DNA of 56,003 nucleotides, from contig JAUNHW010000017.1 of the NCBI GenBank assembly GCA_030523775.1, forward strand, positions 1 to 56,003, written 5' to 3'. How positions within the stretch are numbered: the stretch's first letter is position 1; every line of letters starts with the position of its first letter. A program made the position numbers and the translations under genes. The DNA is from Akkermansia sp. (GTDB taxonomy: Bacteria; Verrucomicrobiota; Verrucomicrobiia; Verrucomicrobiales; Akkermansiaceae). Below, one piece after another: positions 30,150 through 37,933 of this stretch. The notes beneath the pieces are model-generated. The model saw only the letters and a program-made list of their open reading frames with translations, had not been told where the DNA came from and did no database searches.

Positions 30150-30767
30150 TTATTTGGCGAGCCTGGCGCAGATGGCGCAGGCGGGGTTGCAGCCGCGTGC
30201 CGGGCAGAAGGTGCGGCCCCAGAGGACAAACTGGATGTGCACCCTGCCCCACGAATCCACGGGGAAGGCCTTTTTCAAATCCGCCTCCACCTTTTCCACG
30301 GTGCTGCCGCGAGAGAGCCCCCAGCGGCGCGCCAGGCGGAAGATGTGCGTGTCCACCGGGAAGGCTGGGTGGCCGAATGCCTGGTTCATCACCACGGAAG
30401 CGGTCTTATGCCCCACGCCGGGCAGTGCCTCCAGCTCCTCGAAGGATGCGGGCACGGCACCGCCGTGGCGCTCCAGCAGCAGGCGGGATGTTTCCACAAT
30501 GCGGCGCGCCTTGGTTTCCGTGAGCCCGCAGGTGGCAATGTAGCGGCGCACCTTCTGCCAACCGAGGCTCACCATGGCGGCGGGATCCGGCGCGGCATCA
30601 AAGAGGGCGGGCGTCACCAGGTTCACGCGCGCATCCGTACACTGCGCGGAAAGCATCACCGCCACCAGCAGCGTGTAGGCGTCGCGGTGCTGCAAGGGCA
30701 CCTGCGGATGCGGGAAGGCGCGGTCGAATTCCGCGGCCACCGCTGCGGCTCGCTCGGCGCGTGTCAT
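30150..30767 (-). CDS. nth: Endonuclease III (DNA glycosylase/AP lyase)
   Basis: Base-excision repair enzyme that removes oxidised pyrimidines. It has 205 aa. The helix-hairpin-helix LPGVGHKTASVV carries the catalytic Lys, and the catalytic Asp is in FPVDTHIFRLARR. The C-terminal [4Fe-4S] loop has four Cys (CPARGCNPACAIC), as in E. coli Nth. It follows a small lipoprotein gene by 23 bp on the same strand. The start at 30767 has no clear Shine-Dalgarno sequence. Confidence 0.96.
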   Translation of the reverse strand: MTRAERAAAVAAEFDRAFPHPQVPLQHRDAYTLLVAVMLSAQCTDARVNLVTPALFDAAPDPAAMVSLGWQKVRRYIATCGLTETKARRIVETSRLLLERHGGAVPASFEELEALPGVGHKTASVVMNQAFGHPAFPVDTHIFRLARRWGLSRGSTVEKVEADLKKAFPVDSWGRVHIQFVLWGRTFCPARGCNPACAICARLAK

Positions 30768-30790
30768 GATGCCAGCATGGGCAGTTGCGC

Positions 30791-31009
30791 TTAGCGGCGC
30801 TCGGAGAGGCCGCTGAGCGGCCCGAGAGCGGCATCACCCTCCTGCTTGGTGGGGTTGCTCCAGGGCTTGTAGCCCTCACTGGAGCCGCGTGGTGCCACGA
30901 CCGTGCGGCCATGGTTGCTGGCGGGCACGGAAGGCATGGAGGACGTGCAGGAAGCCAGCGCGATTGCGGCCGGCAGGACGAGGCAAAGGAGTTTTGCGGG
31001 ATGCATCAT
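30791..31009 (-). CDS. Small lipoprotein (72 aa), unknown function
   Basis: Signal peptide MMHPAKLLCLVLPAAIALASC ends in a lipobox LASC. The mature part is short, Ser/Pro/Gly-rich and without a recognised domain. It lies just upstream of nth and downstream of the terminator at 31035-31068. There are two adjacent ATGs (31009 and 31006). Confidence 0.7.
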   Translation of the reverse strand: MMHPAKLLCLVLPAAIALASCTSSMPSVPASNHGRTVVAPRGSSEGYKPWSNPTKQEGDAALGPLSGLSERR

Positions 31010-31034
31010 GGATTGCGGTGCGGTTTGGGGTTTG

Positions 31035-31068
31035 AAAAAACCGCCTGCCGTGTTGCAGGCAGGCGGTT
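31035..31068 (-). terminator. Intrinsic terminator after the coiled-coil gene pair
   Basis: Stem AACCGCCTGCC/GGCAGGCGGTT (31039-31068), with a run of T on the minus strand from 31035-31040. Confidence 0.85.
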
Positions 31069-31106
31069 GGCTTATAGAAGAGTGTCCTTGCGCGCTGCGC
31101 GTGGCG

Positions 31107-32009
31107 TTAGCGACCGAGCGGCTTCAGGCGGAAGACCGTGTCACCCACGTGCGGGTGGTTCATGGTCTTGGGATTGGTGAGGTGCGGCACCACGCAGTCG
31201 GAGTACTCCGCCACCACCAGGCCGTCGTCTATGCTCATGATCTTCAGGTTGGCCACGGCCTCTCCGCCGCGCTTCACCACCAGGGACTTGTCGTCGCCGG
31301 CCACCAGGCCGCTGTCGTTGCCCACAACGAAGGTCACGTAGTTCCAGCGGCGGTCAACCGCCACCACGGGGAACTCGTCGTCGTTCTTGCTGTAGTCGCG
31401 GAAGAAGTCAGCGTTCACGCGGGTGGCGCGGACGAGCTCGTCCTTCTCACCTGCAAGCTTGACGGCGGCAGCCTTGTGGGCGGCAATGGCGTCCTTGAGG
31501 CGCTGGTCCAAATCCTTCTTGCGGGCCTGCTGGCGCGCCACGTACTCGCGGATGGACTCCAAGACCTCCGAGCAAGGCTGGTCCGGAGAGAAGTCCGGAA
31601 TGCCGGAGGACTCCAGGTCCTTGAGGGATTCCTTGATGGAGGCCACAAGAGCCTCCACGCTGGCGTGCTGGGCGTCCACGCTGGCCTGCAGGTCCGCGAG
31701 CTCCTTCTTGTGGGTGTTCAGGAGGGTCTCGGCGTCATCGCGCTGGTTGTGGTGGTCGTTCATCACGTTCTGAGCGCTCTCTGTGGCCTTGATGGCGGCG
31801 GCGCGCTCGCTGGAGATGCGGGCGGCCTCAGCCTCCAGTTCCTGGTTCACCTTGCGCAGGCCCTGGGCATCTGCATCAGCCACCTGCTGGCCGCCACCGT
31901 GGGTGGCAATCAAGAGGTCCATCACCTTGTCCTGGTCGCAGGAGTAGTAGATAGCGGCACCACCTGCCAGCAGGACCACGAGCGTTAAGATTAACTGGTA
32001 AAGTTTCAT
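31107..32009 (-). CDS. Membrane-anchored coiled-coil protein, paralogue 2 (300 aa)
   Basis: An N-terminal hydrophobic segment (LYQLILTLVVLLAGGAAIYY) is followed by a long Ala/Glu/Lys-rich coiled coil (about residues 45-215). A C-terminal beta-rich domain has WNYVTFVVGNDSGLVAGDD and ends with VGDTVFRLKPLGR. The same layout is seen in the gene immediately upstream (24-bp gap), so the two are probably paralogues acting together in the periplasm or envelope. The C-terminal domain is loosely reminiscent of MreC-like or flagellar-assembly-like beta domains. Function is unknown. Confidence 0.75.
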   Translation of the reverse strand: MKLYQLILTLVVLLAGGAAIYYSCDQDKVMDLLIATHGGGQQVADADAQGLRKVNQELEAEAARISSERAAAIKATESAQNVMNDHHNQRDDAETLLNTHKKELADLQASVDAQHASVEALVASIKESLKDLESSGIPDFSPDQPCSEVLESIREYVARQQARKKDLDQRLKDAIAAHKAAAVKLAGEKDELVRATRVNADFFRDYSKNDDEFPVVAVDRRWNYVTFVVGNDSGLVAGDDKSLVVKRGGEAVANLKIMSIDDGLVVAEYSDCVVPHLTNPKTMNHPHVGDTVFRLKPLGR

Positions 32010-32033
32010 ATCGGTAAGGGAGAGAGGGGTTGA

Positions 32034-32867
32034 TTACTTGTCGTCACGGATGGCATACACATGGTCGCCGGGGAGCACGCGGTCACCGGGGCGGATGGTG
32101 CTGTAGATGATATCGCAGCTGGAACGGTTGGATTCCACCAGGGTGACATCCAGTTCGCAAACCTTGCGGTCGCCGCGCATCACCACCAAGCGGGAGCCGA
32201 TGACGATGCCCTTGTCAATGCCGGCATCCAGGATGACGTAGTCCCACTTGGGATCGGCGGAGAGCACCGCGCAGCGCAGCTCGGCGGGGGAGAGGCGAGC
32301 CAGGCGGTCTGCATTCAGGCGCTTGGCGGCGCGTGTGCCGGCGATGGTGCGCACGCTGGCCTTGCCGAGCGTGGCGGTAATCTGCAGCTCCTTGGCCTCC
32401 TCGGCCTCGGTCTGGTCGTTGTGGTTCTTGAGCTGTGCGATAGCCTCGCCCACGTCACGCAGGGAGTCATCGTCCGCATCTTCCAGAGCAAGCATCTCGC
32501 GGGTTTCGCGCTTGAGCTTGTTGAAGTCCTCCTGCAGCTTGTTGTACTCCTCCTTGGCCTGGTCGAGCTCCTCCTGCTTGCGCTGGATTTCTGCGGGCAG
32601 CGGAGCGTCCTGCTCTTCAATGGCGGTGCGCTCCTGGTCGAAGCGCTCGGTCTCCTGGTTGAAGAACGCGGTGCGGAGCACGGCGTACTGCTTGATGGCC
32701 TTGTCGAGGTCGATATCCCTGTTCTTGCGGATGGCGTTGTCGAACTGCGATTGCACGGCAGCGACCTCACCCGTGGCGGGGGTTGTCATGGCCTCGTGGT
32801 TTTTGTAGAAGAAGAAAGTGCCAGCGAGGAAGAGGACTGCTGCGCCTGTATTAATGTATTTCCACAT
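32034..32867 (-). CDS. Membrane-anchored coiled-coil protein, paralogue 1 (277 aa)
   Basis: One N-terminal membrane segment (INTGAAVLFLAGTFFFY) is followed by a coiled coil rich in Glu/Lys/Gln (about residues 45-180). A C-terminal beta domain has WDYVILDAGIDKGIVIGSRL, then PGDRVLPGDHVYAI. It matches the downstream gene in architecture and in the pattern W-x-Y-V-x(4)-G-x(2)-G-x-V. It is first in the two-gene operon with a promoter at 32901-32929. Function is unknown. Confidence 0.75.
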   Translation of the reverse strand: MWKYINTGAAVLFLAGTFFFYKNHEAMTTPATGEVAAVQSQFDNAIRKNRDIDLDKAIKQYAVLRTAFFNQETERFDQERTAIEEQDAPLPAEIQRKQEELDQAKEEYNKLQEDFNKLKRETREMLALEDADDDSLRDVGEAIAQLKNHNDQTEAEEAKELQITATLGKASVRTIAGTRAAKRLNADRLARLSPAELRCAVLSADPKWDYVILDAGIDKGIVIGSRLVVMRGDRKVCELDVTLVESNRSSCDIIYSTIRPGDRVLPGDHVYAIRDDK

Positions 32868-32900
32868 GGTATAAGCTGTATTTGCGGCTGTTCACTAGAC

Positions 32901-32929
32901 AATCTATACCACTCCGGGTGCTTTGGCAA
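32901..32929 (-). promoter_or_regulatory. Promoter of the coiled-coil gene pair
   Basis: Minus-strand TTGCCA (32924-32929), 17 bp, TAGATT (32901-32906). The overlapping TGG-TATAGA could be an extended -10. Confidence 0.5.
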
Positions 32930-32991
32930 TCAAAAAATACGGTTCGGGGCATTTTTTTTGCAAATTTCCCCGCCCGCGGGCGCGCGGAGGG

Positions 32992-33030
32992 AAAAAAAGG
33001 AGCCGCCGCCCGTTGCCGGGTGGCGGCTCC
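32992..33030 (-). terminator. Intrinsic terminator of pnp
   Basis: A long GC-rich hairpin (32999-33030; GGAGCCGCC/GGCGGCTCC outer arms, CCCG/CGGG inner) is followed on the minus strand by seven T (32992-32998). Confidence 0.85.
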
Positions 33031-33053
33031 GAATGTTTTTCCTGCGGGCGGAA

Positions 33054-35210
33054 TCAGGCCTGCGGCTGCTCGCCGGCGGCTTCCGCCTCTGCGGCCTTCT
33101 TGTCGCGCAGCGCGGCGCGGATGGACATCTTCACGCGGCCCTTGTCATCGATGCCGATGCACTTGGCGGTGACGACATCGCCGACCTTGACAACGTCCTC
33201 GGTCTTCTGGGTGCGCCCCTCCGCGAGCTCGGAGATGTGGATGAGGCCGTCCTTGCCGGGCAGCACCTCCATGAAGGCGCCGAATTCCTTGGTGGAAACA
33301 ATCTTGCCCTCGTAGGTCTCGCCCACCTCAATCTCCTTGAACATGCGGCCGATGAGGTCGAGCGCGCGCTGCACGCCCTCCTGGCGGTTGCCGTAGATGC
33401 GCACGGTGCCGTCCTCCTCGATGTTGATATCGGTTCCGGTCTCGGCCTGGAGGGCCTTGATGTTCTTGCCGCCGGGGCCGATGAGCTCGCCGATGCGGTC
33501 CTGCGGGATAACGGTGGACTCGATGCGCGGGGCGTAGGGGCTCATCTCCTGCGGGGCGGCGATGGCGGCGTTCATGGTGTCCAGCACCTCCAGGCGGCCC
33601 TTGCGGGCCAGGTGGATGGCGTCCTCCAGGATGTAGAGCGGAATGCCGGGCAGCTTGAGGTCCAGCTGGTATCCGGTCACGCCTTCCGTGGAGCCGCACA
33701 GCTTGAAGTCCATATCGCCGTAGAAGTCCTCGGAACCGATGATGTCCAGCAGCGTCTTGTAGCGCTTGGGCTCGCGGTCGCCCGCGTTCTCGAACTCCGT
33801 CACCAGGCCCACGGAAATGCCGGAGACCGGGCGCTTCAGCGGCACGCCGGCGGCCAGCAGGGACATGGTGCCGGCGCACACGGAGGCCATGGAGGTGGAA
33901 CCGTTGGATTCCATGATTTCGGAGGAAACGCGGATAGCGTACGGGAACTCGTCCTCGCTGGGCACCACCGGGGCGATGGAGCGCTCTGCAAGGGCGCCGT
34001 GGCCGATTTCGCGGCGGTTCTGGCCGCCGAAACGGCCGGTCTCGCCCACGGTGAACGGCGGGAAGTTGTAGTGCAGGATGAAGCGCTTCTCGGAGACGGA
34101 GCCCGTGTAGTTGTCCAGGTACTGCTTCTCCTCAAGCGGGGCGAGCGTGGCCAGGCACAGGGACTTGGTTTCGCCGCGTGCGAAGAGGGAGGAGCCGTGC
34201 ACCTGGCGCGGCAGCACGTTCACCTCCGCCAGCAGCGGGCGGAGCTGCTTGATGGCGCGGCCGTCCGCGCGCTTGTCGTGCTCCATGATGGAGATGCGGA
34301 ACGCCTTCTTCTGAATGTACTCGAAGACCTGCTCCACATCGAAGTCGGTGGCTTCCGGGTGGGCCTCCTTGATGGCGGCCTCCACCTCGTCGCGCAGGGC
34401 GCCCACCTGCTTCTGGCGCTGAATCTTGTTGGGGGCATAGATGGCCTCCTCGATGCGGTCGCCGGCAATCTGGTAGCCGATTTCCAGCAGCTCGGGCTTG
34501 GCGAGCGTGAGCTCGTACTCGCGCTTCTCCTTGCCGCAGATGCCGCGCAGTTCCTCCTGTGCGGCGCAAATCTTGGCCACGTTCTCCTGGGCGCAGTGGA
34601 GGGCGGCAATGAAATCCTCCTCCGGCAGCTCCTTGGCGGAGCCCTCAATCATGATCACCTGGTCCTTGGAACCGGCGTACACCAGGTCCAGGTCGGATTC
34701 CAGGCGCTGGCTGTTGGTGGGGTTGATGACGAATTCACCGTTGATGCGGCCCACGCGCACGGCGCCCACGGGCTCGGCGAACGGAAGGTCGGAAATCACG
34801 CAGGCGGCGGAGGCGCCGTTGATGCTCAGGATGTCCGGCTCGTTCTCCGCATCCGCGGAGAGCAGCAGGGTGATCACCTGCGTGTCGTAGAAGTAGCCTT
34901 TCGGGAACATGGGGCGCAGCGGGCGGTCCGTCATGCGGCATGTCAGGATTTCCTTTTCGGTGGGACGTCCCTCGCGCTTGAAGTAGCCGCCGGGGAACAG
35001 ACCCGCGGCCGCGGCCTTCTCCTTGTATTCCACCGACAGGGGGAAGAACGTCTGGCCTTCTTTGATCTTGGTTGCACTCACAACAGTGACCAGAACCATG
35101 GTGTCGCCACAGCGAACCGTTACAGCACCGTCTGCAAGCAGGCCGAGCTTTCCGGTTTCAATGGTGATGGGGTTGGCGCCAACGGCGCACGTTACGGAAT
35201 GTATACTCAT
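33054..35210 (-). CDS. pnp: Polyribonucleotide nucleotidyltransferase (PNPase)
   Basis: 3'-5' phosphorolytic exoribonuclease and RNA degradosome component. It has 718 aa. Two RNase PH domains are seen: the first with RPTEKEILTCRMTDRPLRPM, the second with GQNRREIGHGALAERSI and SSEIMESNGSTSMASVC. YGDMDFKLCG holds the catalytic Asp residues. A KH domain follows (IGPGGKNIKALQAETG), then S1 (VSTKEFGAFMEVLPGKDGL). The start at 35210 (MSIHSVTCAVG) was chosen over longer upstream frames because homology begins there and a purine-rich GAAGAAAG lies just upstream. A 125-nt structured leader precedes it. Confidence 0.97.
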   Translation of the reverse strand: MSIHSVTCAVGANPITIETGKLGLLADGAVTVRCGDTMVLVTVVSATKIKEGQTFFPLSVEYKEKAAAAGLFPGGYFKREGRPTEKEILTCRMTDRPLRPMFPKGYFYDTQVITLLLSADAENEPDILSINGASAACVISDLPFAEPVGAVRVGRINGEFVINPTNSQRLESDLDLVYAGSKDQVIMIEGSAKELPEEDFIAALHCAQENVAKICAAQEELRGICGKEKREYELTLAKPELLEIGYQIAGDRIEEAIYAPNKIQRQKQVGALRDEVEAAIKEAHPEATDFDVEQVFEYIQKKAFRISIMEHDKRADGRAIKQLRPLLAEVNVLPRQVHGSSLFARGETKSLCLATLAPLEEKQYLDNYTGSVSEKRFILHYNFPPFTVGETGRFGGQNRREIGHGALAERSIAPVVPSEDEFPYAIRVSSEIMESNGSTSMASVCAGTMSLLAAGVPLKRPVSGISVGLVTEFENAGDREPKRYKTLLDIIGSEDFYGDMDFKLCGSTEGVTGYQLDLKLPGIPLYILEDAIHLARKGRLEVLDTMNAAIAAPQEMSPYAPRIESTVIPQDRIGELIGPGGKNIKALQAETGTDINIEEDGTVRIYGNRQEGVQRALDLIGRMFKEIEVGETYEGKIVSTKEFGAFMEVLPGKDGLIHISELAEGRTQKTEDVVKVGDVVTAKCIGIDDKGRVKMSIRAALRDKKAAEAEAAGEQPQA

Positions 35211-35336
35211 TTTGTTTTTCTTTCTTCTGTTGCCGGTTCCGGGCATCGTCTCGGCGGGGTGGAACCGGCATGGGCCCAGCCAGACACCGCCCGCAAGGGG
35301 CGGCAGCCCCGCGCGGCAAAACGCCGCACGCAGCCG
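35211..35336 (-). promoter_or_regulatory. Structured 5' leader of pnp
   Basis: Three successive hairpins on the minus strand: GCGGC-GTTTT-GCCGC (about 35315-35329), GGGGC-TGCC-GCCCC, and a 9-bp stem GCCGGTTCC/GGAACCGGC spanning 35232-35269. E. coli pnp is autoregulated through a leader hairpin, so a similar role is plausible but not shown. Confidence 0.45.
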
Positions 35337-35343
35337 CGGGAAG

Positions 35344-35370
35344 TTTATATGATATTTCAACGCTTGGCAA
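35344..35370 (-). promoter_or_regulatory. Promoter of pnp
   Basis: Minus-strand TTGCCA (35365-35370), 15 bp, TATAAA (35344-35349). The spacing is one or two bases short of ideal. Confidence 0.45.
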
Positions 35371-35385
35371 GCCCAAAAATGTACA

Positions 35386-35517
35386 ATGTACAAAGTACAA
35401 TGTACAAAGTGGAAAATTCGGCACGCGCACAGCGCGTGCAGTGGTGCGACGGCCGCGGGCGCGGCCTGAATTTCCGCACGCGCACTTTTCCTGATTTGTA
35501 CTTTGTCCTTTGTACAT
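35386..35517. repeat. MITE-like or REP-like inverted-repeat element between pnp and radC
   Basis: The left end ATGTACAAAGTACAATGTAC matches the reverse complement of the right end, ATGTACAAAGGACAAAGTAC. The similarity continues for about 31 bp with about five differences (both reach GGAAAA). Inside are two perfect hairpins, GCACGCGC/GCGCGTGC (35421-35439) and GGCCGC/GCGGCC (35451-35466). There is no ORF. Extra TGTACAAAG-like units precede it at 35379-35385. Confidence 0.5.
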
Positions 35518-35549
35518 CCTTTTTTCTTCCATGGGCGGCGCATATCGTG

Positions 35550-35555
35550 TAGGAT
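35550..35555 (+). promoter_or_regulatory. -10 box (TAGGAT) of radC
   Basis: TAGGAT ends 7 nt before the ATG at 35563. No good -35 is seen, so the call rests on the spacing shared with four other genes in the window. Confidence 0.35.
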
Positions 35556-35562
35556 GGAGGAC

Positions 35563-36282
35563 ATGGAAGACTGCGAAGACGAGCCGACGCTGCAGATGCG
35601 GGATTTCGTGAAGGAGGACCTGCCGCGGGAGAAGCTGCTGCAGTATGGGCGCGGCGCGCTCACGGACGAGGAGCTGATTGCCATATTCCTGCGCACGGGG
35701 CTGCACGGGTGCAACGTGCTGGAACTGGCGGGGCGGTTGAAGCGCGCGGCGGGGACGCTCTCCGAGCTGGGGCGCATGGAGGCCCGGCAAATCATGGACT
35801 GCTGCAAGGGCATAGGCTCCGCCAAGGCCGCCACGCTGGCGGCGGTTTTCGAGCTGGGACAGCGCGCCATCAAGGAGGAAATCCGCACGGAGGACATGAT
35901 GAACCCCAGCGTGATCTACGCGTACCTGGCAAGCGACCTGCGCTACCGCCCGGAGGAAAACATGGTGGTGCTCCTGCTCAACGCGCAGCGCCACCTCATC
36001 CGCCGGTGCGATGTGGCGCGGGGCACGCTCACCCGCGTGCTCGCCCACCCGCGCAACATCTTCCGGGAGGCCATCATCTACAACGCCTGCTCCATCATCC
36101 TGGCGCACAACCACCCCAGCGGCGACCCCCACCCCAGCAAAATGGACATGGAGCTCACGGATAACGTGCGCAAATCCGGGGAAATCATCGGCATCCCGCT
36201 GAAGGACCACGTCATCTTGGGTGCGGAAGGCAGCGGCACCCTGCCGTACTACAGCTTCCGCTCCCACGGCCAGTTGCCATGA
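35563..36282 (+). CDS. radC: RadC family JAMM/MPN+ protein
   Basis: A 239-aa protein historically called a DNA repair protein; the biochemical role of RadC is unsettled. A UPF0758-type N-terminal HhH region (GALTDEELIAIFLRTG) is followed by a JAMM metalloprotease-like motif HNHPSGDPHPSKMD with the expected His-x-His and Asp. The start at 35563 is preferred because of the -10 spacing; an ATG at 35554 is the alternative. The stop overlaps the next gene by four bases (ATGA). Confidence 0.93.
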   Translation: MEDCEDEPTLQMRDFVKEDLPREKLLQYGRGALTDEELIAIFLRTGLHGCNVLELAGRLKRAAGTLSELGRMEARQIMDCCKGIGSAKAATLAAVFELGQRAIKEEIRTEDMMNPSVIYAYLASDLRYRPEENMVVLLLNAQRHLIRRCDVARGTLTRVLAHPRNIFREAIIYNACSIILAHNHPSGDPHPSKMDMELTDNVRKSGEIIGIPLKDHVILGAEGSGTLPYYSFRSHGQLP

Positions 36283-36896
36283 AGGACTACCACACGCACT
36301 GCCCCGCCCCGGACGGCGGCTATCTCTGCGCCGTGACGCGCGCGGACTGGGAGCGCGTGGCCGCGGCGGAGGGCATGGTGCCCTGTTTCGGCATCCACCC
36401 CTGGCACGCGCACGAGGTGGATGCGGCGGAGATTGCCTTTGAGCTGGACGACTGGCTCACGCGGCACCCGAAAGCCGGCGTGGGGGAAACCGGGCTGGAT
36501 GCCGCGCCGGCGCACGCCGCCACGCTGGAGGCGCAGCGCGTGCTGCTGCAGGTGCACCTGGGCGCGGCGTTCCGGCATGAGCGGCTGGCGCAGCTGCACG
36601 GCGTGCACGCCTGGGCGGAGATTCTGGAACTGCTGCGGCAGCGGGAGCGCAACGGCACCCTGCCCCGCGTGCTGCTCCACGCCTGGAACGGCTCCCATGA
36701 AATGGCGCGGGAATTCATCCGCCTCGGCGCCGTCTTCTCCGTGGGGCTGCGCGAGCTCTCCTCACCCAAGGCGCAGGAACGCTACGCCAGAATCCCGGCA
36801 GACCGCCTCTTCCCGGAAACGGACGGCCACCCGGAGGACATGCCGAAAACGCTCGCGCTGCTGGCACTCGTGCGCGGGGATTTCGGAAAAGCCTGA
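36279..36896 (+). CDS. TatD-family metal-dependent hydrolase (short form, 205 aa)
   Basis: TatD-like TIM-barrel hydrolase, a predicted DNase or amidohydrolase. Metal-site motifs in order are DYHTHC (DxHxH, with Tyr-His), FGIHPWH, VGETGLD, LLHAWNGS and PETDGHPEDMP. The usual family length is about 255-265 aa, so this one is about 50 residues short, mostly in the middle. The start overlaps the radC stop. It is convergent with sufD across 31 bp. Confidence 0.85.
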   Translation: MKDYHTHCPAPDGGYLCAVTRADWERVAAAEGMVPCFGIHPWHAHEVDAAEIAFELDDWLTRHPKAGVGETGLDAAPAHAATLEAQRVLLQVHLGAAFRHERLAQLHGVHAWAEILELLRQRERNGTLPRVLLHAWNGSHEMAREFIRLGAVFSVGLRELSSPKAQERYARIPADRLFPETDGHPEDMPKTLALLALVRGDFGKA

Positions 36897-36927
36897 TGCC
36901 GCCCCGCATCCGCCGCCCGCGCGGGAA

Positions 36928-37932
36928 TCAGGCCCCGGCGAATTTGTCCGTGGCATCTTGGAGGAAGCCTTGGGCCACCAGCAACTGTGCCTGGTGGCGG
37001 GGGATGCCGCGGGAGAGGAGGTAGAAGAGCTGCTCCGCATCCATGGGTGCGGAGGCGCTGCCGTGGGAGCAGCGCACGCGGTCCGCCAGGATTTCCAGGC
37101 CCGGCAGGGAATGCACGGTGGCGTCCTCGGAAAGCAGCATGTTGCGGTTGCTCTGGTAGGCATCCGTATCATGCGCACCGGGGGCCACGTAGATGTTGCC
37201 GGCAAAGACGGCGGTGGCGCGGCCGTCCAGCACGTTCTTGTAGAGCAGGTTGCTGGCGCATCCGCCGCAGGAGTGCAGCTGGCGGGTGTGCTGGTCCAGC
37301 ATCTGGCTGCCCTCCAGCCTGTTGGCGGAGAAGAGGCGGATATCCGCGGCGTGGCCGCATGCCTCCGCGGTGGTTTCCTCGCGCGCCCATTCATGGTTGT
37401 GGTGTGTGGTGAGGTGGCGCACGCATGCGCCGCGGGCGGTGATATCCGTGATGTTCAGCACGCGCGAAGTGCCGCAGCCTTCCTCCTGCAGCTCCACGGA
37501 GAGCTGCGCGCCCTCCTCCGCCACGATTCGGCGCGCGCAGACCATGGCGGCGCGTTCACCGCGGCAGATGTGGCGCTCGATGATGCGCGCATGCACCCCT
37601 GCCCTGGCCACAATGTGCACGGCGGGCGTGAACACGCCGTCCGTCTCGCAGGTGATGGTGATGGGTTCCGCGTAGTCGTGCGTCAGGTACAGCCCCACGC
37701 CCTCCGCGGCATGGTGCAGCGCCAGCAGGGCGTCCGACCCGATGCTGCGGACACCGGATACATCCCACTTGCCGAGCGCGTCGTCCGCGCCCTCCACGGT
37801 GATGCTGCCGCGGCGCGCGCCGCCCTGCAGCAGCTGCGCCAGCGCGGCGGCGTGCCTGTGCGGCGCGCCGAAGCGCCAGTCCTCGCAGAGGCGGTCGGGG
37901 AGTTGCGGGGTGCTGTGGTCCGTGGTGTGCAT
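36928..37932 (-). CDS. sufD: Fe-S cluster assembly protein SufD
   Basis: Non-catalytic scaffold subunit of the SufBC2D Fe-S assembly complex. It has 334 aa and is shorter than E. coli SufD. The C-terminal beta-helix shows VFAGNIYVAPGAHDTDAYQ and NRNMLLSEDATVHSLPGLEI, typical of the SufB/SufD family. It is followed by RCSHGSASAPMDAEQLFYL with the conserved His. It starts 1 bp after the sufB stop and is the last gene of the fur-sufC-sufB-sufD operon. Confidence 0.93.
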   Translation of the reverse strand: MHTTDHSTPQLPDRLCEDWRFGAPHRHAAALAQLLQGGARRGSITVEGADDALGKWDVSGVRSIGSDALLALHHAAEGVGLYLTHDYAEPITITCETDGVFTPAVHIVARAGVHARIIERHICRGERAAMVCARRIVAEEGAQLSVELQEEGCGTSRVLNITDITARGACVRHLTTHHNHEWAREETTAEACGHAADIRLFSANRLEGSQMLDQHTRQLHSCGGCASNLLYKNVLDGRATAVFAGNIYVAPGAHDTDAYQSNRNMLLSEDATVHSLPGLEILADRVRCSHGSASAPMDAEQLFYLLSRGIPRHQAQLLVAQGFLQDATDKFAGA

Positions 37933-37933
37933 G

